NCBI RefSeq assembly: GCF_009832905.1
Contig: NZ_CP047135.1
Location: 4,281,001-4,345,000 of the forward strand
Direction: 5' to 3'
DNA: 64,000 nucleotides
From: Stenotrophomonas sp. 364
Lineage (GTDB): Bacteria > Pseudomonadota > Gammaproteobacteria > Xanthomonadales > Xanthomonadaceae
In this document: one piece after another, positions 21,210 through 30,829 of the stretch
How the letters are laid out: each line of letters opens with the position of its first letter
Position numbering within the stretch: position 1 is the stretch's first letter
Notes under the pieces: model-generated
Seen by the model: only the letters and a program-made list of their open reading frames with translations
Told to the model about the DNA's origin: nothing
Databases searched by the model: none
Program-made: the position numbers and the translations under genes

Positions 21210-21461
21210 ATGGGCATCATCATCTGGCTGATCGTCGGCGGCATCGTGGGCTGGCTTGCCAGCATCATCATGAAGCGCGACGCGCAACAAGGCATCATCC
21301 TCAACATCGTGGTCGGCATCATCGGCGCCCTGCTGGCCGGCTGGCTGTTCGGCGGTGGCATCAACGAAGCAATCACGATCCGTACGTTCCTGTTCTCGTT
21401 GATCGGCGCGGTGATCCTGCTCGCGATCGTGAATCTGTTTACGCGTCGAAGCGTCCGGTAA
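21210..21461 (+). CDS. GlsB/YeaQ/YmgE stress-response membrane protein
   Basis: An 83-residue inner-membrane protein with three hydrophobic helices rich in Gly. MGIIIWLIVGGIVGWLASII and GIILNIVVGIIGALLAGWLF are the family's repeated Gly-zipper segments. Members are induced in stress, and the old transglycosylase-associated name is not backed by activity. GGGAG stands ahead of the ATG. It reads away from the phosphopantetheinyl transferase gene and ends in a strong hairpin. Confidence 0.93.
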   Translation: MGIIIWLIVGGIVGWLASIIMKRDAQQGIILNIVVGIIGALLAGWLFGGGINEAITIRTFLFSLIGAVILLAIVNLFTRRSVR

Positions 21462-21484
21462 CCCACATACCTGCACCGCTTGAT

Positions 21485-21515
21485 CAACAAGGCCCGGCAC
21501 TGCCGGGCCTTGTTG
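21485..21515 (+). terminator. Stem-loop between convergent genes
   Basis: A near-perfect inverted repeat, CAACAAGGCCCGGCA facing TGCCGGGCCTTGTTG. It separates the YeaQ gene from the convergent xthA and could stop transcription from both sides, although the T-run is interrupted. Confidence 0.65.
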
Positions 21516-21540
21516 TATGTGCGCTGGCCAGCGGCCGGCG

Positions 21541-22308
21541 CTATCCCAACTGCACCCACGCCGGGGCGTGGTCGCTGGGGCGGTCCCAGGTGCGCGGCTC
21601 GCGGTCGATGCCCGAGGCAACGGCACGCGCCCTGAGTGCGTCCGACACCAGCGTCAGGTCGATACGCAGGCCCAGGTTGCGGCGGAAACCGGCGGCGCGG
21701 TAGTCCCACCAGCTGAACACGCCTTCTTCCTCGCTGTGCAGGCGGAACGCATCGTGCAGGCCCAGCTTGAGCAGCTTGTTGAGGGCGCCGCGCTCGGCGG
21801 TGGAGGTCAGGATGTGGTTCTCGTTCCAGACCAGCGGGTCGTTCACATCCCGCGCGTCCGGGGCGATGTTGAAGTCGCCCATGACCACCAGCTCGGGGTA
21901 CCGGGCCAGCTCGGCCTCGACCCAGGCATGCACGGCCTCGAGCCAACGCAGCTTGTAGGCGTACTTGTCGGTGCCCACGTCCTGGCCGTTGACCACGTAC
22001 AGGTTGATGATGCGCACGCCATTGACGGTGCCGGCGATCACGCGCTTCTGCTCGTCCTCGAACCCGGGAATGCCGATCTGCACGTCCTGCGCCGGTTCGC
22101 GCGACAGCAGTGCCACGCCGTTGTAGGTCTTCTGTCCGGCAAACACGCTGCGGTAGCCCAGCCCGGCCAGCACCGCGTCGGGGAACTTGTGGTCCTCCAT
22201 CTTGGTTTCCTGGATACCGACCACGTCCGGCGCGAACGCCGTGAGCCATTGTTCCAGGTGCGGCAGGCGCACGTTGAGCGAGTTGACGTTCCAGGAGGCG
22301 ATTTTCAT
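21541..22308 (-). CDS. xthA: Exodeoxyribonuclease III
   Basis: A 255-residue AP endonuclease/3'-5' exonuclease of base-excision repair. MKIASWNVNSLNVRL places Asn7 and VVGIQETK Glu34 exactly as in E. coli Exo III. YNGVALLSR, MGDFNIAPDARDV (Asp and Asn of the active site) and SDHAPAWVQLG (catalytic His near the end) complete the site. ATG 22308 gives the family start; an ATG three codons upstream is in frame. The long extension of the frame overlaps SMAG repeats and is not used. Confidence 0.94.
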   Translation of the reverse strand: MKIASWNVNSLNVRLPHLEQWLTAFAPDVVGIQETKMEDHKFPDAVLAGLGYRSVFAGQKTYNGVALLSREPAQDVQIGIPGFEDEQKRVIAGTVNGVRIINLYVVNGQDVGTDKYAYKLRWLEAVHAWVEAELARYPELVVMGDFNIAPDARDVNDPLVWNENHILTSTAERGALNKLLKLGLHDAFRLHSEEEGVFSWWDYRAAGFRRNLGLRIDLTLVSDALRARAVASGIDREPRTWDRPSDHAPAWVQLG

Positions 22309-22325
22309 GGGCGCCATTCTACCGG

Positions 22326-22373
22326 GTAGCCACCGACCGGTGGTCGGTGGGGTAGTGTCGGCCGCTGGCCGGC
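22326..22373 (+). repeat. SMAG dimer
   Basis: Two different SMAG variants side by side: GTAGCCACCGACCGGTGGTC at 22326-22350 and a GTAG plus TGTCGGCCGCTGGCCGGC copy at 22352-22373. They lie directly upstream of xthA. Confidence 0.88.
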
Positions 22374-22455
22374 AGCCCTGTGCAGCCAAGCATCGCGCAC
22401 ACGTGCACCGCCACTACCCACGTTAGGCTGTGCCCCCCGATCGCACGGAACCCCC

Positions 22456-22782
22456 ATGAACGCAGATGCCTTCGTAGCCAAGTGGTACGCCGAAAAAGAA
22501 CAGCTGTTGGCGGCCGCCTGGACCCCGGGGACGGAATTGGCCGCGCGGATCACCGCGATGGCACTGTCACCCATGCAGGCACAGCAGTTGCGGGACGTGC
22601 TTGATGTGTTGGCCACCGACGCCATGTACACCCTGCTTCTCGGGCTGGATGGCAGCGCGGCGCTGGGCGGCGACCAGCGCCACTACACCGTGCTGGACGA
22701 AGACGGTTCGGTGATCGCCGACGAAGGCGATCTGGAGGCGGCCGCCTACGCGTGGTTCCACGAAGGCCGGGCTGCGCGTTGA
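22456..22782 (+). CDS. Conserved-looking hypothetical protein
   Basis: A 108-residue acidic cytosolic protein that I do not recognise. It is mostly helical in its first two thirds (EQLLAAAWTPGTEL, then LSPMQAQQLRDVLDVLATDA). The C-terminal third reads HYTVLDEDGSVIADEGDLEA, which suggests a beta-hairpin with acidic ends. No signal peptide or membrane segment is seen. It is a single gene between divergent xthA and convergent aldehyde dehydrogenase, and its codon use is like its neighbours. Confidence 0.65.
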   Translation: MNADAFVAKWYAEKEQLLAAAWTPGTELAARITAMALSPMQAQQLRDVLDVLATDAMYTLLLGLDGSAALGGDQRHYTVLDEDGSVIADEGDLEAAAYAWFHEGRAAR

Positions 22783-22818
22783 CCTCCGTGCGCTGCGGGC
22801 GACGCTAGCGGCTGCGGG

Positions 22819-24234
22819 TCAGCGCACCAGCGCCTTGAGCATCCCGGCAATCTTCGAATACGGCGGTTTGAGCAGGTCGCTGGCCGCCCAGCGCGACTGC
22901 CACAGGATCGGCAGCTGCTTGCTCAACCCGTCGAAGCCGGCGCGGCCGTGATACGCGCCCATGCCGCTGGGGCCGACGCCACCGAACGGCAGGTCGTTGA
23001 TGGCGAAGTGCAGCAGGGTGTCGTTGACGGTGATACCCCCGGCCACCACCTGCCCCAGCACGCGTTCGACCGTGCGGTTGTCCTGGCTGAAGACATACAG
23101 CGCCAGCGGCCGGTCGCGGCCCTGTACCTCGGCCAGCGCCGCGTCCAGGCTGGGATACGCGCAGACGGGCAGGATCGGGCCAAAGATCTCCTCCTGCATC
23201 AGGTCCAGGTCGGCCGGCGGGTCAAGCACGATGGTCGGCACGATCAGGCGTTCGCGCGCAGCGCGCTCGGGATCCACGGTGGCCAGCTCGATCACCGGCA
23301 CGCCGCGTACCCGGGCCTGGTCGAGGTACCCGCGCAGGCGCTGGTACTGGCCCTCATGGATGATCCGCGTGTAGTCGGTGGCATCGCTGAAGTCACCGTA
23401 GCGCGTGCGCACCTGGGTCTGCAGCTGCTGCACCAGCTCGCGCTGGCGGGCGCCATCGATGAGCACGTAATCCGGGGCGATGCAGGTCTGGCCGGCGTTG
23501 AACCACTTGCCAGTGGCCAGGCGTGCGGCCGCCTTGTCCAGCGGGTAGTCGCTGCAGACGATGGCCGGTGACTTGCCGCCCAGTTCGAGGGTCAGCGGAG
23601 TGAGGTGCTGGGCCGCGGCGGCCATGACCTTGCGGCCGACGGCGGTGGAACCGGTGAACACCAGGTGGTCCAGCGGCGAGCCTGCCAGCGCACTCGCCAG
23701 CGCACCGTCGCCCTGCACCACCGCCACGCGGTCGGCGGGAAACACCTCGGCCAGCAGCACTTGCAGGAACGCGCTGGTGCGCGGGGTGTGTTCGGAGGGC
23801 TTGAGGATGACGTGGTTGCCAGCGGCGATCGCGGTGGCCAGCGGAATCAGCGCCAGGTTGACCGGGTAATTCCACGGCGAGATCACGCCAACCACGCCCA
23901 GCGGCACCGCGCGGGTCTGCGCGCGCGCCGGCCAGAACCGCCAGCCCACCCCGACCCGGCGCGGGCGCGCCCAGCGGCGCAGGTGCTTGAGCAGGTGGTC
24001 GATCTCACCGAGCACGGTCATGCCGTCGGCGATCATGGATTCGTGGGAGGAGCGGTGGCCGAAGTCGGCCGAGATGGCGTCGGTCATCTGCGGCAGGCGT
24101 GCCTTCAACGCTGCGCGCAGGCGCTGCAGGTCGTCGCGGCGCTGGTCCAACGATGGGCGGTTGGCCTGCCAGGCCGTACGCAGGGTGTGCAGGATCGCGG
24201 GCAGCGCGGCGGGATCGGTGTGGGCGTCGCTCAT
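22819..24234 (-). CDS. Coniferyl aldehyde dehydrogenase-like ALDH
   Basis: A 471-residue NAD(P)-dependent aldehyde dehydrogenase. GVVGVISPWNYPVNLALIPL is the substrate/cofactor entry signature, LTLELGGKSPAIV carries the catalytic Glu and KWFNAGQTCIAPDYVL the nucleophilic Cys. The subgroup without a long N-terminal extension, with LSDYPLDKAAARL-like spacing, matches CalB, which oxidises coniferyl aldehyde to ferulate in phenylpropanoid breakdown. Broad aldehyde detoxification is equally possible. The start ATG 24234 is chosen over 13 codons of upstream extension. Confidence 0.85.
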   Translation of the reverse strand: MSDAHTDPAALPAILHTLRTAWQANRPSLDQRRDDLQRLRAALKARLPQMTDAISADFGHRSSHESMIADGMTVLGEIDHLLKHLRRWARPRRVGVGWRFWPARAQTRAVPLGVVGVISPWNYPVNLALIPLATAIAAGNHVILKPSEHTPRTSAFLQVLLAEVFPADRVAVVQGDGALASALAGSPLDHLVFTGSTAVGRKVMAAAAQHLTPLTLELGGKSPAIVCSDYPLDKAAARLATGKWFNAGQTCIAPDYVLIDGARQRELVQQLQTQVRTRYGDFSDATDYTRIIHEGQYQRLRGYLDQARVRGVPVIELATVDPERAARERLIVPTIVLDPPADLDLMQEEIFGPILPVCAYPSLDAALAEVQGRDRPLALYVFSQDNRTVERVLGQVVAGGITVNDTLLHFAINDLPFGGVGPSGMGAYHGRAGFDGLSKQLPILWQSRWAASDLLKPPYSKIAGMLKALVR

Positions 24235-24274
24235 GGGCCGACTATAGCTGGACGCTGCGTGAGCGCGTGTCACC

Positions 24275-24346
24275 GATAGTGCCGGCCGCTGGCCGGCAAC
24301 CTCGCACGTGTCTCCGAAAGCGCATGGAGAGCCGGCCAGCGGCCGG
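24275..24346 (+). repeat. Two SMAG-like palindromes, opposite orientation
   Basis: ATAGTGCCGGCCGCTGGCCG at 24275-24297 and an inverted GCCGGCCAGCGGCCGG core at 24331-24346. They share a core in opposite orientation, so the pair could fold into a cruciform. They lie upstream of the aldehyde dehydrogenase. Confidence 0.7.
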
Positions 24347-24361
24347 AACGACCGGAACGGA

Positions 24362-24391
24362 AAAGGGCCGCGATTCGCATCGCGGCCCTTC
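24362..24391 (-). terminator. Terminator of the MFS gene
   Basis: A 12-base-pair stem, AAGGGCCGCGAT with ATCGCGGCCCTT and the loop TCGC, lies 23 bases past the symporter stop. On the minus strand it ends in TTTT. Confidence 0.85.
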
Positions 24392-24413
24392 TTTCATACC
24401 GTGTGGCGCACCG

Positions 24414-26063
24414 TTACTTGGTGATATCCACCCCACGCGTTTCGCGCAGGAACAGGCCGCCCACCACGACCGTCATCAGCGCGATGATGATCGGGTACCA
24501 CAGGCCGTAGTAGAGGTTGCCGGTACCGGCCACCAGCGCGAAGGAAATCGCCGGCAGGAAGCCACCGAACCAGCCGTTGCCGATGTGGTACGGCAGCGAC
24601 ATCGAGGTGTAGCGGATGCGGGTCGGGAACAGCTCGACCAGGTAGGCGGCGATCGGGCCGTAGACCATGGTCACGTACAGCACCAGCAGCCACAGCATGA
24701 AGATGGTGCCGGGGATGTTGACGCGTGCGTTGTCGGCCTTGGCCGGGTAACCGGCGGTGGTGAGCGCGGTCTTCAGTTCGGCCCCGAACGCATCGGCCTT
24801 GCCCTTGCCCTCTTCCTTGGTCAGCCCGGCCGCCTCGTAGGAGGTGACCGTGGCACTGCCCACGTTGATGACGGCCAGGGAGCCGGCGCCCGTCGGCTTC
24901 ACTTCATACGGTACGCCAGCCTTGGTCAGCGCGGCAGTGGCCACGTCGCAGGAGCTGGTGAACTTGCGCATGCCAACCGGATCGAACTGGAACGAGCAGG
25001 TGTTCGGATCGGCCACGACCAGCGCCGGCGAGTTGGTGCGGGCTTCTTCGATGGCGGGGTTGGCGAAGTGGGTCAGGCCCTTGAAGATCGGGATGTAGGT
25101 GACGGCGGCCAGCAGGCAGCCGGCCAGGATGATCTTCTTGCGGCCGATACGGTCGGACAGCCAACCGAAGAAGATGAAGAACGGCACGCCGAGGGCAAGC
25201 GCGGCCGCGATCAGCAGGTAGGAGGTGGTGGCATCGACCTTGAGCATGCTGCTCAGGAAGAACAGCGCGTAGAACTGGCCGCCGTACCACACCACGGCCT
25301 GGCCGGCTGCGGCACCCAGCAGCACCAGCAGCATCAGCTTGAGGTTGCCGCCCTTGAGGCTGTCACGGAACGGGGTCTTGGAGCCCTTGCCTTCGGCCTT
25401 CATCTGCTGGAACAGCGGCGACTCGCTCAGCTGCAGGCGGATCCACACCGACACGCCCAGCAGCACGATGGACACCAGGAACGGAATGCGCCAGCCCCAG
25501 GCTTCAAAGGCTTCGTTGCCCAGGAAGTAGCGGCAGGCCAGGATGATCAGCAGCGACATGAACAGGCCCAGCGTCGCGGTGCACTGGATGAAGCTGGTGT
25601 ACAGGCCACGCTTGTTGGCCGGTGCATGCTCGGCCACGTAGGTCGCCGCGCCACCGTACTCGCCGCCCATCGCCAGGCCCTGGGCCAGGCGCAGGATGAT
25701 CAGGATGACCGGCGCGGCAAACCCGATCGACGCGTAGTTGGGCAGCACGCCGACCAGGAAGGTCGAGATGCCCATGATCAGGATCGTGACCAGGAAGGTG
25801 TATTTGCGACCGATGCGGTCGCCGAGGCTGCCGAAGAACGCCGCGCCGAACGGACGCACGAAGAAGCCGGCGGCGAAGGCCAGCAGGGCGAAGATCATGC
25901 CCGTGGTTTCGTTGACGCCACTGAAGAACTGCTTGGCGATGATCGCCGCGAGCGAGCCGTACAGGAAGAAGTCGTACCACTCGAAGACCGTCCCCAGGCT
26001 GGACGCGAAGATGACCTTCTTGTGTCCCTGGGTAAGCGTGGCTGGTGCGGGTGTCGTTGACAT
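24414..26063 (-). CDS. MFS transporter, metabolite:H+ symporter (MHS) family
   Basis: A 549-residue inner-membrane symporter with about twelve helices. GTVFEWYDFFLYGSLAA is the MHS family start, and LGDRIGRKYT and LSDRIGRKKI are the two MFS A motifs. Members take up organic acids, osmolytes or shikimate with protons. An unusual feature is a hydrophilic insert of about 120 residues (from near NPAIEEARTNSPALV to ADNARVNIPGT), including two Cys, which should face the periplasm. ATG 26063 has GAGGGG ahead of it. Together with the DcaP porin and acs, uptake of a carboxylate is the likely role. Confidence 0.88.
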   Translation of the reverse strand: MSTTPAPATLTQGHKKVIFASSLGTVFEWYDFFLYGSLAAIIAKQFFSGVNETTGMIFALLAFAAGFFVRPFGAAFFGSLGDRIGRKYTFLVTILIMGISTFLVGVLPNYASIGFAAPVILIILRLAQGLAMGGEYGGAATYVAEHAPANKRGLYTSFIQCTATLGLFMSLLIILACRYFLGNEAFEAWGWRIPFLVSIVLLGVSVWIRLQLSESPLFQQMKAEGKGSKTPFRDSLKGGNLKLMLLVLLGAAAGQAVVWYGGQFYALFFLSSMLKVDATTSYLLIAAALALGVPFFIFFGWLSDRIGRKKIILAGCLLAAVTYIPIFKGLTHFANPAIEEARTNSPALVVADPNTCSFQFDPVGMRKFTSSCDVATAALTKAGVPYEVKPTGAGSLAVINVGSATVTSYEAAGLTKEEGKGKADAFGAELKTALTTAGYPAKADNARVNIPGTIFMLWLLVLYVTMVYGPIAAYLVELFPTRIRYTSMSLPYHIGNGWFGGFLPAISFALVAGTGNLYYGLWYPIIIALMTVVVGGLFLRETRGVDITK

Positions 26064-26079
26064 GGGAAGCATCCCCTCG

Positions 26080-26161
26080 GTAGTGCCGACCGTTGGCCGG
26101 CAATCGCAGTGTTGGTCGGGTGGTTTCTAATTGTCTGGGTGCCGACCGTGGGCCGGCACTC
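26080..26161 (+). repeat. Two SMAG copies between MFS and porin
   Basis: GTAGTGCCGACCGTTGGCCG at 26080-26101 and a weaker copy at 26138-26161 (GGTGCCGACCGTGGGCCGGC). They fill most of the short gap between the two co-directional genes. Confidence 0.75.
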
Positions 26162-26163
26162 TT

Positions 26164-27591
26164 CTAGAAGCTGTACTTCGTGGTGAACTGCAGGCGGTTG
26201 ATGTCGCCCTTGCGCCCGTCCTCGATCTCGCGCACGCCGTACATGTACTCGGCACCGATATCGACCTTGGGCATCGGCGTGTAGAAGACGTTGCCGCGGA
26301 TGCTCTGCACGCTCTTGGTCACCAGCGGACCCAGGCTGCCGTCGTTGTCGTAGTCGCTGCGCGCGTAGATCAGGTTGGTGCGCAGCTTCGGGGTGAAGGC
26401 ATGGCGCCAGCCCACGTAGCCGGCCAGTACGCCGGTCGGGTTGAGCTCGTCGCGGGCGATGTCGTAGGCGGTGTCGGCGGTAACGCCCAGGCCGACGTAG
26501 CGGGCGATGCCTTCGCCGCCACTGACCTGGTAATGCAGCGTGTCGCTGCTGCCCATCACCCACTTGCCGCCCAGGGTCAGGCCGCCGCCGATCTTGTCGG
26601 CTTTGGCGCCGGTGGTCTGGTTGTCAATCTGCAGCTGGCGCACCACGCCGCCCACGCCGAAGGTGCCCCAATCGCCCTTCCAGCCGTAACGCAGGGTCAG
26701 GTCGGGCAGCGCGCCGCGGTCGGAGTTGCTGGACACGTTCGTCCACGCCCCGGTGATCGGGTTGCGGGTGCCGGTGAGCACGGTGGTTTCCGGGTTTTCC
26801 AGCGCGACGCTGAAGCCGCCCTGCGTGTAGCGGATCTGCGCCTGGCGCACGAACAGCACGCCGTCGGTGGGTCCGACGAAGTCGGCAGCTTCCGGCAGCG
26901 ACGCGGCGTCCATGAAGTTGGACCAGGTCTGGCCGGCCAGCCAGTTGTTCCAGTACATGTAGGCATGGCGCAGCGTCACGCCGTAGGTATTGGTGGCGGT
27001 CTGGTTGCCCAGCGAGTTGCCGAAGAAGTCCATCTCGAAGAACGCGCCGGCCTTGTTGCCGCCTTCGCTGACGTTGTCGATGCCGAGGTTGAAGCGCGAG
27101 AACTTGGCATGGGCGTTGTAATCCACGTCCGAGCGCTCGCCGCTGCCGCCGGCACCGGCCACCGGGGTCTGGCCCGGCAGGTACAGCGCGCGGCCGGTGG
27201 CGTCGTCGGCCAACTGGCCATCGCCGGTCTGGGTGGCCAGGAAGTCGGCCTTGATGAAGCCACCGATCTTGACCGTGGTACCCGGCGCGGCGCCCGGGGT
27301 GATGGTGGTGACCTGGATCGGCTGCTTGCCGGCCGGCACCTGCGCCGCCAGCGGCTGCTGGGCCTGCACGGTCTTCACTGCGGTGACGTCGGTCTGCGCC
27401 TGGCTGATCTGGGTCTGTTGCTGCTGGCTGGTATTGACCAGCATCTGCACCTGGCGCTCCAGCTCGGCGATGCGTGCTTCCAGCGCCTTCTCTTTGGCGG
27501 TATCGGCGAATGCGACGCCTGGTGCGATCAATGCAACGAACAGGGCGGCCGCCAACGGCCGGCGTGTCGTCTTCAACAAACGGTGGCTCAT
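26164..27591 (-). CDS. DcaP-like trimeric porin
   Basis: A 475-residue outer-membrane protein. It has a signal peptide (LAAALFVALIAPGVAFA), then a coiled-coil stalk of about 45 residues (EKALEARIAELERQVQMLVN and following Gln-rich repeats), then a beta-barrel beginning VKIGGFIKADFLATQ. This is the DcaP arrangement, where the N-terminal coil holds a trimer and the barrel takes up dicarboxylates or small acids. The C-terminus TTKYSF ends in Phe, as required for BAM insertion. A GAGAGAGGG ribosome site precedes ATG 27591. It lies next to the MHS transporter, fitting an outer/inner membrane uptake pair. Confidence 0.85.
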   Translation of the reverse strand: MSHRLLKTTRRPLAAALFVALIAPGVAFADTAKEKALEARIAELERQVQMLVNTSQQQQTQISQAQTDVTAVKTVQAQQPLAAQVPAGKQPIQVTTITPGAAPGTTVKIGGFIKADFLATQTGDGQLADDATGRALYLPGQTPVAGAGGSGERSDVDYNAHAKFSRFNLGIDNVSEGGNKAGAFFEMDFFGNSLGNQTATNTYGVTLRHAYMYWNNWLAGQTWSNFMDAASLPEAADFVGPTDGVLFVRQAQIRYTQGGFSVALENPETTVLTGTRNPITGAWTNVSSNSDRGALPDLTLRYGWKGDWGTFGVGGVVRQLQIDNQTTGAKADKIGGGLTLGGKWVMGSSDTLHYQVSGGEGIARYVGLGVTADTAYDIARDELNPTGVLAGYVGWRHAFTPKLRTNLIYARSDYDNDGSLGPLVTKSVQSIRGNVFYTPMPKVDIGAEYMYGVREIEDGRKGDINRLQFTTKYSF

Positions 27592-27756
27592 GTTGCCCTC
27601 TCTCCCGGGTGGCAATGCGAACGCCGCGCTGGGCACGGTCGAGCCGACAGTGGGGCCGCCCCGCCTGCGGGGGCTATTGGCCATTAGTCGTACTCGCCCG
27701 CCGGGCGAGCACGACCCGGGCGCCGCAGGCGACCGGCAGGTGCCGCAGGCACCTGG

Positions 27757-27781
27757 GTAGGTACCGACCGTTGGTCGGTAC
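27757..27781 (+). repeat. SMAG/REP palindrome
   Basis: GTAGGTACCGACCGTTGGTC followed by GGTAC. A single copy in the porin-acs control region. Confidence 0.82.
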
Positions 27782-27972
27782 GCTCTTACTCACAGACAAC
27801 GCTGCACCCCGTCACCACGGGCCCAAACACACCCGGCACCCACCGACCGCCACGCGCTGCCCACACCGCACGCCCGACTCTGACCCGTTCCCCACGCTCC
27901 TGCCGCGTTCGACCATGGTCTAAGCACCCAGTCACCGCGAAGGGGGGTGGATGCGGCAAACTGAGGGTGAGA

Positions 27973-27994
27973 GATCGCAGCTTATGTTGCGATC
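27973..27994 (+). promoter_or_regulatory. Inverted repeat upstream of acs, possible operator
   Basis: Arms GATCGCA (27973-27979) and TGCGATC (27988-27994) are exact inverted copies with an eight-base spacer, so half-sites are 15 bases apart. It is 34 bases ahead of the acs ATG. It could be a regulator site or a short leader hairpin; which protein binds is unknown. Confidence 0.4.
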
Positions 27995-28028
27995 GCACAA
28001 CCCAAGTCCTGTTGCAAGTGAGGGTGCC

Positions 28029-29972
<1,944 letters not shown>

Positions 29973-30128
29973 GGGTCGCCACATCGCATGGGCGCTGTCG
30001 TTCCCACGGTTCGCAAGCGGACCGTGGGCCCCTTCTCACCCTCACCCGCCCCCTGACTCAGGGGGTTGTCATCTCGATGCACTCGTTCCGTTACGTCGTG
30101 TCACCCCTTTCGCAACATGGCCCCCACC

Positions 30129-30794
30129 ATGACAACCCTCCTGATTGCCGACGACCACCCGTTGTTCCGCGAAGCCCTTCGCGGGGCCGTGCAACGCGTC
30201 ATTCCCGGCGTGCAGCTGTTCGAAGCCGACAGCGTGGAAGCGCTGTACCAGCTGGCCGACCAGCACACCGACGCCGACCTGGTCCTGATGGACCTCAACA
30301 TGCCCGGTGCGCAGGGCTTCAACGCGCTGGTGCACATGCGCGCCCTGCACCCGCAGCTGCCGGTGGTGGTGGTGTCCGCGCGCGAAGAGCCCACCGTGAT
30401 GCGGCGTGCGCTGGACCATGGCGCGTTCGGCTTCATTCCCAAGTCCGCCGATTCGGACACGATAGGCCATGCGCTGGGCACCATCCTCGATGGTGAAACC
30501 TGGGCCCCGCCGGAGGCGCACAACGTGCCGCCGACCGGGCGCGAGGAACGCGAAATCGGCCAACGCCTGCGCGAACTCACCCCGCAGCAGTTCCGCGTGC
30601 TGCAGATGCTGGGCGCCGGCCGGCTCAACAAGCAGATCGCCTATGACCTCAACGTGTCCGAGGCAACGATCAAGGCCCACGTCACCGCCATCCTGCGCAA
30701 GCTGGGTGTCACCAACCGCACCCAGGCGGTGCTGATGGCCGGCAAGCTGGCCATCGACGACGAACCGATCGTGTTGCCGCCGGAAGAGGAGTGA
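30129..30794 (+). CDS. LuxR-type response regulator, CrbR/AgmR-like
   Basis: A 221-residue NarL-family transcription regulator. The receiver domain starts LLIADDHPLFREAL, its phosphorylation site is Asp55 in LVLMDLNMPG, and FIPKSADSD ends it. The C-terminal LuxR helix-turn-helix is LTPQQFRVLQMLGAGRLNKQ then IAYDLNVSEATIKAHVTAIL. It follows acs by 156 bases on the same strand. A likely partner is the SLC5-type hybrid kinase at 33297-36746; in Vibrio and Pseudomonas such pairs turn on acs. ATG 30129 is preferred, but ATG 30117 is in frame, and neither has a strong ribosome site. Confidence 0.88.
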   Translation: MTTLLIADDHPLFREALRGAVQRVIPGVQLFEADSVEALYQLADQHTDADLVLMDLNMPGAQGFNALVHMRALHPQLPVVVVSAREEPTVMRRALDHGAFGFIPKSADSDTIGHALGTILDGETWAPPEAHNVPPTGREEREIGQRLRELTPQQFRVLQMLGAGRLNKQIAYDLNVSEATIKAHVTAILRKLGVTNRTQAVLMAGKLAIDDEPIVLPPEEE

Positions 30795-30829
30795 GGGGCG
30801 GGCGTTCGCAGGCAACGCATCCGACGCGA

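Larger units (their letters stand above)
27592..28028. other. Divergent control region of porin and acs
   Basis: This 437-base region between divergent genes holds several stem-loops. Notable are GTCGT-CTCGCCCG facing CGGGCGAG-ACGAC (27687-27715), a SMAG copy at 27757-27781 and an inverted repeat near acs (27973-27994). No sigma-70 or sigma-54 box is clear by eye. Control of both genes by the CrbS/CrbR-like pair is plausible but not shown. Confidence 0.55.
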
